Shown here: positions 56,689 through 64,000 of the stretch, in pieces
Layout of the letters: each line of letters begins with the position of its first letter
How positions within the stretch are numbered: the stretch's first letter is position 1
Assembly (NCBI GenBank): GCA_016191815.1
Contig: JACPVI010000037.1
Coordinates: forward strand, 1 to 64,000
DNA length: 64,000 nucleotides
Source of the DNA: Myxococcales bacterium
Lineage (GTDB): Bacteria > Myxococcota > Myxococcia > Myxococcales > Myxococcaceae
Reading direction: 5' to 3'
Translations under genes and position numbers: made by a program
The notes under the pieces: generated by a model
Databases searched by the model: none
Told to the model about the DNA's origin: nothing
Seen by the model: the letters and a program-made list of their open reading frames with translations, nothing else

Positions 56689-57270
56689 GTGCCGTTCGGG
56701 CTCTCGCTTTCCCCGCTGACCTTCGAGGCGCTGCATGCCACAGCGGGCACCGTGCGGCTGACGCTGCGTAGCGCGACGCCGGCCGACGCTGACACTTGGG
56801 AGCAAGTATGGAAACCGGCCCTGGCTGGGGGGCCCACCGCCGGCTGGCCGTGGCGCGAGCATATCGAGCGTGCCGTCGCCGCTGAAGGTTTCCTATGTCT
56901 CAGCATCGTTCGGCCTGGCCGCCTGGAGGCTCTCGCGTCCCTCACCATCGAATCGTGGGGGTCGCGGCTCGAACCCGGTGCGCCCATCCTGTACATCGAG
57001 TACCTCGGCGTGGCTCCGGACCACCTCGGTCCGCCGATCGGAACGCGCGCCATCCGAGGCCTCGGCGGCGTCCTCACCGACCAGGCCGTCCGTCTTGCCG
57101 ACCGGCTTGGCTTCCACGGCCGCGTGGGCCTCCACTCGAAGCGTGAGGTGGAAGACTTCTACGCAAGGAAGGGATTCACCGCGGTCGCCCGCGAGAGCAC
57201 TCCCGATGGACATTGGCTATACTTCGAAATGACGCCGCATGAGGCTCGACGGATAGTGGAAGGCGCATGA
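56689..57270 (+). CDS. GNAT-like acetyltransferase
   Basis: 193 residues, GTG start. Beta-alpha pattern of a GNAT fold: VRLTLRSATPADADTWEQVWKPAL at the N-terminus, SRLEPGAPILYIEYLGVAPDHLGPPIGTRAIRGLG where the usual acetyl-CoA P-loop would be (less canonical than usual), and VGLHSKREVEDFYARKGFTAV at the end. First gene of a three-gene set; its stop overlaps the next start by 4 bases. Substrate unknown. Confidence 0.75.
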   Translation: MPFGLSLSPLTFEALHATAGTVRLTLRSATPADADTWEQVWKPALAGGPTAGWPWREHIERAVAAEGFLCLSIVRPGRLEALASLTIESWGSRLEPGAPILYIEYLGVAPDHLGPPIGTRAIRGLGGVLTDQAVRLADRLGFHGRVGLHSKREVEDFYARKGFTAVARESTPDGHWLYFEMTPHEARRIVEGA

Positions 57271-57464
57271 AGAAGGCGAAGCACGACAAGTGGCTCACGG
57301 AGCGCGCAGCGGTTTCCGCCGCGATGGAAGGCGACCAACCGGCCCAGGCCAGCCCACCGACGGGGCGCCCAGTTCTCCGCCTGCTCATCTCGCCGGGCGT
57401 CCTCCGCGACACCAACCCCTACCAGCGCACCAAGGTCCCTCCGAGGCGCGCCGGAACCGAGTAG
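57267..57464 (+). CDS. Small basic protein of unknown function
   Basis: 65 residues; ATG in a 4-base overlap with the acetyltransferase stop, which supports translation. Basic N-terminus (MKKAKHDKWLTERAAVSAAMEGD), Pro-rich middle, and a C-terminus PNPYQRTKVPPRRAGTE-like tail. No family. The next gene starts 2 bases later, so the three genes are coupled. It could be an adaptor or inhibitor in the set. Confidence 0.6.
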   Translation: MKKAKHDKWLTERAAVSAAMEGDQPAQASPPTGRPVLRLLISPGVLRDTNPYQRTKVPPRRAGTE

Positions 57465-57466
57465 AC

Positions 57467-58321
57467 GTGCTGCTCACGGCGCAACGGGTTCGCTCGCCGT
57501 GGTCGCGCAAAGAGGGCATCAATGCCTTCCTGTTCCACCACGGGGCCGAGAGCGCCGCGCGAATCGATTGGGCCACTCCGGACTTGGAGCGGGTGCTCCA
57601 GGAAGAGCCTGGCGAGTTGGTGGCCGAGTTGGTGGACGTGGTGCCGGGTGGCAACGCGGTTGAGAGCTACCTCGATGTTCTCGCACCGGACGGCACCTCG
57701 AAGCAGGTCATTCTCGCCGAGCTGTCGCGGACGACCCCAGAGCTGATACTCCGCCTTGGCTCTCAGGTCCGAGCGGGCCCGGTAACGCTTAGGCTGGACG
57801 CCAGGCACCTTCCGGCATCGGAACGCGTTGCAGAGATCCAGGCGCTCAAAGAGCGCCTTGCGGCGCTGCTTGCTGCGCCTACGCCGACCTTCTGGCATGA
57901 CAAGCCACCGCTTGTTGTCCGAGCTGGTCGGACGGAGGAGGGCTGGCGCTACTATTTGGAGGACGCGAGCGCCATGCGGGTGCGCGACTTCATCGGCGAG
58001 GACTGGAATCCCCCATCCGTGACCGTGAACGACGACGTCAAGGCGGACTTCCAGGCATCCGATGGGGATCTCTTGCCCCAAGTGCTGCCCACCCTTGTCG
58101 GACTATCGGCGGAGAGCGCGCTGCTGCTCGGCGGGGTTGTTGTACGCGGCGTCGGCGGCGAGCTGCTCAACGAGTGGCCGGCTCGCGTCGGGGTGGGGAT
58201 CGGCTACTGCCTCAACTGTCATCGGCACCACACCCTGGTCAGCGCCGACCACGGGCTGCGCTGCTCAAACTGCGAGCATCAGCAGGTGAACGACGGTCTC
58301 TGGGTCGCGACGCTGACCTAG
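57467..58321 (+). CDS. Unknown protein with a C-terminal zinc ribbon
   Basis: 284 residues from the GTG at 57467, 2 bases after the small gene. The N-terminal half has alternating strand/helix segments (NAFLFHHGAESAARIDWATPDLERVLQEEPGELVAEL is followed by LILRLGSQVRAGPVTLRLDARHLP). The C-terminus YCLNCHRHHTLVSADHGLRCSNCEHQQ has two Cys pairs spaced as a zinc ribbon. The CLNCH here is part of that ribbon; the protein has no signal peptide, so heme is unlikely. No known family. It probably acts with the upstream acetyltransferase. Confidence 0.65.
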   Translation: MLLTAQRVRSPWSRKEGINAFLFHHGAESAARIDWATPDLERVLQEEPGELVAELVDVVPGGNAVESYLDVLAPDGTSKQVILAELSRTTPELILRLGSQVRAGPVTLRLDARHLPASERVAEIQALKERLAALLAAPTPTFWHDKPPLVVRAGRTEEGWRYYLEDASAMRVRDFIGEDWNPPSVTVNDDVKADFQASDGDLLPQVLPTLVGLSAESALLLGGVVVRGVGGELLNEWPARVGVGIGYCLNCHRHHTLVSADHGLRCSNCEHQQVNDGLWVATLT

Positions 58322-58482
58322 CAGACCGAGCAGCGGTCAGTCGCGAAGCGGAAGCTGTGCGCCAGAGTTCAGAGCTAAGGCCTCCGGTGAGGCGAGCCGG
58401 CGGGTGGCAGTCGGCGTAAGCTGGCGGCAGCAGTAGGCCGCCCGGCTGCCGAGCGGGCAACACCGGCAGAGATTCGGCTCGC

Positions 58483-59982
58483 TCAAGGCAGGTTCAGGTC
58501 GACCGTGGCACTCGTGCTCTTGGCCCACACGTTCCGGGCGGTGATCTGGAGGTGCCTCGGGCCGCTCACCGCGTTGCTCGACATCTGCACCTTGGCTTCG
58601 TAGCGGCCGTCGCCGTCAGGGTCGGACATCGGGTATTGCAGCGTGGCGATCGGAGAGGTCCAGTAGAGCGTGACGGTGGAGACGCCTCCTCCGCTGACGT
58701 CGGCGGAGACCTTCACCAGTTGCCCGCGGGAGATGGAGCTGCCGTCGCCCGGCGTCAGGTTGGCGATCGACGGCGCCGGCGGTTGGGCGGTGCTGGTGAG
58801 GTGGACGGTCCGGTTGGGGGTGCTGCCCTCGTTCCCCGCGGCGTCGTAGGCGTGCACGTGGAAGGTCCGGTCCCCGCTGCCCACCTCGAAGGTCCAGGTA
58901 TAGGTGTCCCCGGCCCGCGTGCAGGTCACTCCGCCGGGCGGGCTTTCGCAGCGGATGGTGCTGTCGAGGTACCTCCAGTACAGCTCCATCCGGGCGACGC
59001 CCAGCTTGTCGGTGGCCATCGCCGTGACCGAGAAGGGACCGTAGGCGGGCAGGGTGGCGCCGCCGGCCGGCGACTGGATGACCACCGCCGGAGCCACCGG
59101 GTCGTTCGGCGGCGGCTGGGTGGTGCCGGCGTCGGGAGTGGATGGGTTTGCGGAGGCCGGGCCGAGGCGCTTCAGCATGAACTGCACCGAGCTCTGGTTG
59201 GCCGCCGTCCCGGTCAGCGGGTTGGTGCACATGCACCACCGAGTGGAGTACTCGCCGCAAGAGACGGTCTTGTCCTGGAAGGACTTGCCTCCGCAGCCGC
59301 CCAGGTAGCTCATCGGATCCTGGCAGAGGTACTCGTGGTCGAGGCCGATCGCGTGCCCCACCTCCTGGGCAGTGATGTCGCAGATGGTCCGGACGCTCGA
59401 GAAGCTGCGTTCGAAGATCCAGGTGATCCCGTTCTCCACCGTGGCGCAGTTGCCGTTCATCGGGGCGATGCCCCCGATTCCGGAGCCGAGCCCGATGTGC
59501 CCGGGCGAGCCGCTGATCACCGCCTCGATGTGCGGCACGTTCCCGGGGTTCACGTCGGTGACCTCGACGTTGAAGCGGGCGAACTGGCTCTTCACGCAGG
59601 TGAGAAGCTGCGACCAGGCCGCCGCCCCCTTGCCGAACGGCGGCATGGTGACGCTGGAGTAGCGGATGATGCCCGAGGAGTTGGTCCGCGAGTTCTCGTA
59701 GCCGCTGTGGTAGCTGCCCCCTTGGCCGTTGACGAAGATGATCCGCCGCGGAGGCGCCGCCGGCATTGACAGCTCCGCAGCCGAGTACGTCTCCTGCGGC
59801 TCGATCACCTGGTAGACGCCGCGGGGCTCTTCGCCCTGGCCTTCTTCCGAGAAGGAAGGAGGCGGCTCCACCGCCGGCTCCGGCGCCAGCTCTCCGTCTG
59901 GCGACGTCACGCTCCCCGCGCACGCCGACACCGTCACCGCGCAGGTGAGCCATGGGAGCACCTTCAACGACCTGGTTCGCAT
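58483..59982 (-). CDS. Metzincin-like lipoprotein with Ig-like C-terminal domains; first zinc His replaced by Gln
   Basis: 499 residues from the ATG at 59982, with a GGGGTGAGG ribosome site. The lipoprotein signal ends VTVSAC. After an acidic Pro-rich linker, residues about 75-280 resemble a metzincin protease, including FVNGQGG, FNVEVTDVNPG, HIGLGSG and the motif QEVGHAIGLDHEY. A normal metzincin has HExxHxxGxxH; here the first His is Gln (codon CAG). A Pro-rich linker with DAG and two Ig-like/Big domains (VIQSPAGGATLPAYGPFSV; ANLTPGDGSSISRGQLVKVSADV) follow. Secreted or surface protein; catalysis is doubtful with the altered ligand. Confidence 0.82.
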   Translation of the reverse strand: MRTRSLKVLPWLTCAVTVSACAGSVTSPDGELAPEPAVEPPPSFSEEGQGEEPRGVYQVIEPQETYSAAELSMPAAPPRRIIFVNGQGGSYHSGYENSRTNSSGIIRYSSVTMPPFGKGAAAWSQLLTCVKSQFARFNVEVTDVNPGNVPHIEAVISGSPGHIGLGSGIGGIAPMNGNCATVENGITWIFERSFSSVRTICDITAQEVGHAIGLDHEYLCQDPMSYLGGCGGKSFQDKTVSCGEYSTRWCMCTNPLTGTAANQSSVQFMLKRLGPASANPSTPDAGTTQPPPNDPVAPAVVIQSPAGGATLPAYGPFSVTAMATDKLGVARMELYWRYLDSTIRCESPPGGVTCTRAGDTYTWTFEVGSGDRTFHVHAYDAAGNEGSTPNRTVHLTSTAQPPAPSIANLTPGDGSSISRGQLVKVSADVSGGGVSTVTLYWTSPIATLQYPMSDPDGDGRYEAKVQMSSNAVSGPRHLQITARNVWAKSTSATVDLNLP

Positions 59983-60306
59983 TCGATTGAACCTCACCCC
60001 TTCGAGTCGCGGCCCCGCGCTGCACTCGCCGCGCCAGGTCCCGTCCCCTCTGAGCGGACCTCGCCGGCGGTGTGCGCTGGAGCGCGGATGCGCCGTTTCA
60101 TGCTCTGAGAATTGCGAGGCCGCAGAGCAGGAGCCCTACGCAGGCGCCATAGTTGCGGCGCGTTCTCGTGGCTGCACCGCCTTCTCCGTCGGGTCGCGGG
60201 CGCTGACTTCCCTTCGCGCGCAGCTGACCGGAAACGCAACGTCGCAGCCGCGTGACGCGAAACATTCGGGTGACGGCAAAGGGCTCCCCGGCGCTCTCGT
60301 TGGCGT
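59983..60306. other. Divergent intergenic region before the lysine operon
   Basis: About 320 bases between the divergent metzincin-like gene and kamD. No supported gene, and no obvious sigma-54 or sigma-70 promoter or cobalamin riboswitch fold was recognised. It probably contains promoters for both genes. Confidence 0.4.
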
Positions 60307-61872
60307 ATGGTGCGGGCGATGCCCGGACAGTTCGTCGAGGACTCTCAGGTCGAGTACGCGCGTCAGCTCGCGCGGGAGATCACCGAGCCCATCTTCGAGA
60401 TGATCCGCCGGCACACCACGGTCTCCATCGAGCGCACGGTGCTCAGGCTGTTCGGGCTCTGTGGAGCCGGCGCGGGCGGCGTGCCGCTGGCAAACTTGAT
60501 GGTGGATCGGCTCAAGGCGGCAGGGGTGCTCAGCCGCGGTGCGGCCTACTGGTACGGGCGGGCGCTAAGGATGGGGGCGAAGAGCCCCACCGAGGCGGTC
60601 GAGCGGATCACCGCGGCATCGGACCATCTGCTCGCGCCGCTTTTGGCGGAGGAGGAGGCGCGGATGGAGGAGGAGGTCCGCTCCGAGGCTCGCTCGGCGG
60701 TGGAGGAGCTGAGGCGGCGGATCGCCCACCGCGACGCGCTGAGGGCCGAGCTGCCCATGCCGCCCCCGCCGCACCGCTACGTGATCGTCGCCACCGGCAA
60801 CATCTACGACGACGTGGACCAGGCCCGGGCCGCGGCGCAGGCGGGGGCGGACGTGATCGCGGTGATCCGCTCCACCGCCCAGAGCCTGCTCGACTACGTG
60901 CCGCACGGGGCGACCACCGAGGGCTACGGCGGCACCTGGGCCACCCAGGAGAACTTCCGCATCATGCGGGAGGCGCTGGACGAGGAGTCGCGCCGGCTGG
61001 GCCGCTACGTCCAGCTCACCAACTACTCCTCGGGGCTGTGCATGGCGGAGATCGCCTTCTGCGCGGCGAGCGAGCGGCTGGACATGCTGCTCAACGACGC
61101 GATGTACGGAATCCTCTTCCGCGACATCAACATGCGCCGCACCTTCATCGACCAGTACTTCTCGCGGCGGATCTGCGCGCTGGCCGGCATCATCATCAAC
61201 ACCGGCGAGGACAACTACATCACCACCGCCGACGCCTACGAGGCCGCCCACACCGTGGTGGCGAGCCAGTTCATCAACGAGGCGTTCGCCAAGCGCGCCG
61301 GCCTCGAAGACCGGCAGCTCGGCCTGGGGCACTCCTTCGAGATCGACCCGGACCGGCCACAGACGCTCCTCTTGGAGCTGGCGCAGGCGATGCTCATCCG
61401 CCGGTGCTTCCCGGACGCCTTGCTCAAGTACATGCCTCCGACGAAGCACAAGGAGACGGACATCTTCTTCTCCCACGCCTGCGACGTGATGGCGGACCTG
61501 GTGGCGATCTGGACGCGTCAGGGCATCCAGCTCCTCGGGATGATGACCGAGGCCATGCACACCCCGCTGCTCGCCGACCGCTACGTGGCGCTCAAGGCCG
61601 CCGCCTACGTGCACCGGGCCGCCCGCGGAATCGACGAGGAGCTCTTGGTCCGCGAGGACGGGAAGATCGCCCGGCGGGCCCGCCAGGTGTTCGGCAACGC
61701 GCTCAAGCTGCTCGAGGAGTGCCGCCGCGAGGGGATGGTGGCGGCGATCGGCCAGGGCCGCTTCGGCGACGTCCGCCGCACCGAGACCGGCGGCAAGGGC
61801 CTGGAGGGCGTGCTGGAGAAGGGCCCCGGCTACTTCAACCCATTCCTGGAAATCCTGGAGGCGCGCGAATGA
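60307..61872 (+). CDS. kamD: Lysine 5,6-aminomutase alpha subunit (KamD)
   Basis: 521 residues; ATG 60307, or the second ATG at 60319. Family motifs throughout: [118 protein letters not shown] and [22 protein letters not shown]. It is the large, adenosylcobalamin/PLP-dependent subunit that moves the terminal amino group of beta-lysine or D-lysine from C6 to C5. It is a cytoplasmic enzyme of lysine fermentation. It begins an operon with kamE, kal and kce, interrupted by one unrelated-looking exported ORF. Confidence 0.95.
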   Translation: MVRAMPGQFVEDSQVEYARQLAREITEPIFEMIRRHTTVSIERTVLRLFGLCGAGAGGVPLANLMVDRLKAAGVLSRGAAYWYGRALRMGAKSPTEAVERITAASDHLLAPLLAEEEARMEEEVRSEARSAVEELRRRIAHRDALRAELPMPPPPHRYVIVATGNIYDDVDQARAAAQAGADVIAVIRSTAQSLLDYVPHGATTEGYGGTWATQENFRIMREALDEESRRLGRYVQLTNYSSGLCMAEIAFCAASERLDMLLNDAMYGILFRDINMRRTFIDQYFSRRICALAGIIINTGEDNYITTADAYEAAHTVVASQFINEAFAKRAGLEDRQLGLGHSFEIDPDRPQTLLLELAQAMLIRRCFPDALLKYMPPTKHKETDIFFSHACDVMADLVAIWTRQGIQLLGMMTEAMHTPLLADRYVALKAAAYVHRAARGIDEELLVREDGKIARRARQVFGNALKLLEECRREGMVAAIGQGRFGDVRRTETGGKGLEGVLEKGPGYFNPFLEILEARE

Positions 61873-62324
61873 TCGGCCTGCTCGTGGTGACCACTGTCCT
61901 TTCAGGCGGCGCCGAGCCGCTGTCGGCGGTGCAGATCGGGGAGCTGTCGGTGAAGGTGCCTTCCACCTGGAAGGCCTCGTTGGAGGAGGGCACCCGGCGC
62001 TACGATGCGCCCTCGGGCGACGCCTACTTCCTTTTGGACGTGGGGCGGACCCAGTCGAAGATGACCGGCGCGGTCTGCCTGGAGAAGATCCTCGCCCGCC
62101 TCGAAGGCGACTTTCGGAAGCTCACCATCGGCGCCTCCCCCGCCGCCTGGAAGCGCGACACGGACAAGAGCGCGGAGGGGGTGGTGCAGACCATCACCTT
62201 CGTCGGGTGCGACGGGAGGACGACCTGGTCCTTGGTGTTCCACTACGACGAGAAGCAGAAGGACCGGTACCAGGACCTGGCCGAGCAGATCGGCCGCGGC
62301 GTCGCGTACCAGAAGGCGAAGTAG
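61869..62324 (+). CDS. Exported protein of unknown function inside the kam operon
   Basis: 151 residues; ATG overlaps the kamD stop by 4 bases, and kamE begins 6 bases after its stop. N-terminal signal-like [21 protein letters not shown], then a compact strand-rich domain ([60 protein letters not shown]). It resembles small exported DUF proteins of the MtrB/PsbP-like lipoprotein type only in general shape; no family recognised. A secreted protein between two subunits of a cytoplasmic enzyme is unusual. Confidence 0.75.
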   Translation: MIGLLVVTTVLSGGAEPLSAVQIGELSVKVPSTWKASLEEGTRRYDAPSGDAYFLLDVGRTQSKMTGAVCLEKILARLEGDFRKLTIGASPAAWKRDTDKSAEGVVQTITFVGCDGRTTWSLVFHYDEKQKDRYQDLAEQIGRGVAYQKAK

Positions 62325-62330
62325 GCGGCC

Positions 62331-63113
62331 ATGGCCCAAAAGGCACAGCCCATCCGTCCGTACGGGGACCGCCGCGACGACGGGGTGGTGCAGCTCTCGT
62401 TCACCTTCCCGGTGCCGCTCTCGGAGAAGGCGAAGGAGGCCGCCGCCCAGTTCGTGAAGAAGATGGGCCTCACCGACGTGAAGGTCGCCGCCGCGCTGCC
62501 GGCCGCCGCAAGCTACACCATGTTCGTGGTCTACGCGCGGGCCTCCCACTTCATCGACTATTCGGAGATCGACATCCCCGAGGTGGTGCTCAAGAAGCTC
62601 GGCTTCGACGAGCTGAACCGCCTCATCGAGGAGAAGCTCGCCCGAAAGGTGGTGGTGATCGGCGCCTGCACCGGGACCGACTCGCACACCGTGGGCATCG
62701 ACGCCATCCTCAACATGAAGGGGTACGCGGGCGACTACGGCCTCGAGCGGTATCCGTGGTTCGAGGCCCACAACCTCGGAAGCCAGGTGCCGAACGAGGA
62801 GCTGGTCCGCAAGGCGCTGGAGCGGAACGCCGACGCGGTGCTGGTGAGCCAGGTGGTCACCCAGCGCGACGTGCACCTGGACAACTCGCGAGCCTTCATC
62901 GAGGAAGCCAAGCGCGCCGGGATTCACGGGAAAGTGCTGCTCCTGCTCGGTGGCCCGCGGGTGGACCACAAGCTCGCCTTGGAGCTGGGCTTCGACGCCG
63001 GGTTCGGGCCCGGCACTCGGCCGTCCGAGGTCGCGAACACCATCGCCCACGCGCTGCTCAAGAAGCTGGGCAAGGAGCCCGCCAGCCAGCACTACGAGGG
63101 GGAGCCGCATTGA
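62331..63113 (+). CDS. kamE: Lysine 5,6-aminomutase beta subunit (KamE)
   Basis: 260 residues. N-terminal domain [39 protein letters not shown]-type start, then the PLP-contact region and the cobalamin-binding Rossmann domain with base-off motif DSHTVG (D-x-H-x-x-G) in [14 protein letters not shown], then [10 protein letters not shown] and [26 protein letters not shown]. It binds adenosylcobalamin and completes the aminomutase with KamD. Stop overlaps kal by 4 bases. Confidence 0.96.
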   Translation: MAQKAQPIRPYGDRRDDGVVQLSFTFPVPLSEKAKEAAAQFVKKMGLTDVKVAAALPAAASYTMFVVYARASHFIDYSEIDIPEVVLKKLGFDELNRLIEEKLARKVVVIGACTGTDSHTVGIDAILNMKGYAGDYGLERYPWFEAHNLGSQVPNEELVRKALERNADAVLVSQVVTQRDVHLDNSRAFIEEAKRAGIHGKVLLLLGGPRVDHKLALELGFDAGFGPGTRPSEVANTIAHALLKKLGKEPASQHYEGEPH

Positions 63114-63499
63114 AGGTGACGCTGCGATTGCGGATGGGGACGCACGACGCCCACTACGGCGGGAACCTGGTGGACGGCGCGCGGATGCTCGCCCTGTTCG
63201 GAGACGTGGCCACCGAGCTGTTGATCCGGCACGACGGCGACGAGGGGCTCTTCCGGGCCTATGACTCGGTGGAGTTCCTATCTCCGGTGCACGGTGGGGA
63301 CTACGTGGAGGCGGAAGGGGAGATCGTCTCGGTGGGCAACACCAGCCGCAAGATGAGGTTCGAGGCTCGAAAGGTGATCCGGGCCGCCCCGGAGATTTCA
63401 GACTCCGCGGCGGAGGTTTTGGAGCCGCCTTTGGTGGTCTGCCGCGCTTCGGGCACCTGCGTGGTCCCCAAGGAGAAGCAGCGCCGAGCTGGGCACTGA
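63110..63499 (+). CDS. kal: 3-aminobutyryl-CoA ammonia lyase (Kal)
   Basis: 129 residues; TTG start in a TTGA overlap with the kamE stop (a GTG two codons later is the alternative). Hotdog-fold protein with [50 protein letters not shown]-type pattern and [20 protein letters not shown]. It removes ammonia from 3-aminobutyryl-CoA to give crotonyl-CoA in lysine fermentation. It ends 20 bases before kce. Confidence 0.93.
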   Translation: MKVTLRLRMGTHDAHYGGNLVDGARMLALFGDVATELLIRHDGDEGLFRAYDSVEFLSPVHGGDYVEAEGEIVSVGNTSRKMRFEARKVIRAAPEISDSAAEVLEPPLVVCRASGTCVVPKEKQRRAGH

Positions 63500-63519
63500 G
63501 CGAGCTCGGGAGGTGACAG

Positions 63520-64000
63520 ATGGCCCAAGCCCCACCGATGGTCATCACCGCCGCGATGGTCGGCGCCGAGGTGACGAGGGAGCAAACTCCCTATCTGCCG
63601 ATCACCGCCTTGGAGCTCGCCGAGGACGCCGCCAAGTGCCGCGAGGCGGGCGCGGCGATGGTGCACCTGCACGTGCGAAGGCCCGACGGGAGCCCCTCGC
63701 AAGAGGCCGAGCTGTTCCGGGCGGCCATCCGCGCCATCCGCGAGAAGTGCGACGTCCTGGTGCAGACCTCCACCGGAGGCGCGGTGGGGATGAGCGTGGA
63801 CGAGCGGTGCGGCCCGCTCACGCTGACCGGCGCCGACCGGCCGGACATGGCGACCCTCACCACCGGCACCGTCAACTTCGGGGACGACGTTTTCTGGAAC
63901 GCCCGGCCGCTGGTCAGGCAGATCGCCCAGCGGATCCGCGCCCTGGGAATCCGCCCGGAGATCGAGTGCTTCGACGCCGGGATGATCGACGAGGCCCGGG
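63520..64000 (+). CDS. kce: 3-keto-5-aminohexanoate cleavage enzyme (Kce), 3' truncated by the window end
   Basis: 160 codons visible from the ATG at 63520 (ribosome site GGGAGGTGA). BKACE-family start: VITAAMVGAEVTREQTPYLPITALELAEDAAKCREAGAAMVHLHVR with the zinc-ligand HLH pair, then VLVQTSTGGAVGMSVDERCG, MATLTTGTVNFGDDVFWNARP and IECFDAG. It cleaves 3-keto-5-aminohexanoate with acetyl-CoA to 3-aminobutyryl-CoA and acetoacetate. Downstream genes (for example kdd) would be expected beyond the window. Confidence 0.93.
   Translation, partial: MAQAPPMVITAAMVGAEVTREQTPYLPITALELAEDAAKCREAGAAMVHLHVRRPDGSPSQEAELFRAAIRAIREKCDVLVQTSTGGAVGMSVDERCGPLTLTGADRPDMATLTTGTVNFGDDVFWNARPLVRQIAQRIRALGIRPEIECFDAGMIDEAR

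Noticed and set aside
58195-58300. CLNCH as a heme c site in the 284-residue protein
   Set aside because: It lacks a signal peptide, and a second Cys pair follows at zinc-ribbon spacing.

Overview
The window is very GC-rich, densely packed DNA that most resembles a member of the Myxococcota (the former deltaproteobacterial myxobacteria and relatives). The evidence is a large set of multiheme c-type cytochromes, an alternative complex III operon, a bacterial microcompartment locus laid out like that of Haliangium ochraceum, many lipoproteins, low-complexity linkers rich in Asp-Ala-Gly, FHA, PP2C and HEAT-repeat regulators, and frequent GTG or TTG starts in ATGA/GTGA-type overlaps. No rRNA, CRISPR array or convincing tRNA was found.

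1-32 kb is an electron-transfer region. A truncated membrane polyferredoxin and a CuA/cytochrome c protein come first. Next is an NtrC-type two-component system whose kinase has a CXXCH motif in its extracytoplasmic sensor. Two cytochrome blocks follow. Block A (5.6-10.5 kb) has a 19-heme cytochrome, a parvulin-type prolyl isomerase and a beta-propeller lipoprotein. Block B (12.6-20.7 kb) has a tetraheme cytochrome, a DNA-binding protein, an envelope-spanning protein, an outer-membrane barrel, a second beta-propeller lipoprotein and an 11/12-heme cytochrome. Sigma-54 type promoters precede the 19-heme and tetraheme genes, which ties them by inference to the neighbouring NtrC-type regulator. 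A complete actABCDEF alternative complex III operon (quinol to cytochrome c electron transfer) runs the other way at 20.8-27.6 kb, followed by mono-, tri- and heptaheme cytochromes, a beta-helix lipoprotein, and a GMC dehydrogenase with a gluconate-dehydrogenase-subunit-3-like partner. The cytochromes together carry 52 CXXCH motifs.

34.5-36.2 kb holds a GH13 lipoprotein. 36.2-39.8 kb is a compact microcompartment operon: two tandem-domain trimers, one hexamer, one pentamer, a CoA-acylating aldehyde dehydrogenase with an encapsulation-type N-terminus, and a small unknown protein. No signature aldehyde-producing enzyme lies next to it.

42.7-45.2 kb is an accessory island with a DUF1778/GNAT toxin-antitoxin set in an unusual divergent arrangement and a Phd/VapC pair, each with a palindromic operator candidate. 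45.2-52.2 kb carries signalling and envelope genes (TPR-like membrane protein, FHA, PP2C-cNMP fusion, FadL-type barrel, giant carboxypeptidase-regulatory-repeat protein). 52.2-56.5 kb has coaBC, a zinc-dependent phospholipase-like protein, a family 4 uracil-DNA glycosylase and an esterase. A kinase gene scrap, a three-gene cluster of unknown role and a metzincin-like lipoprotein follow. The right end (60.3-64.0 kb) is a lysine fermentation-type operon: kamD, an exported unknown, kamE, kal and the start of kce.
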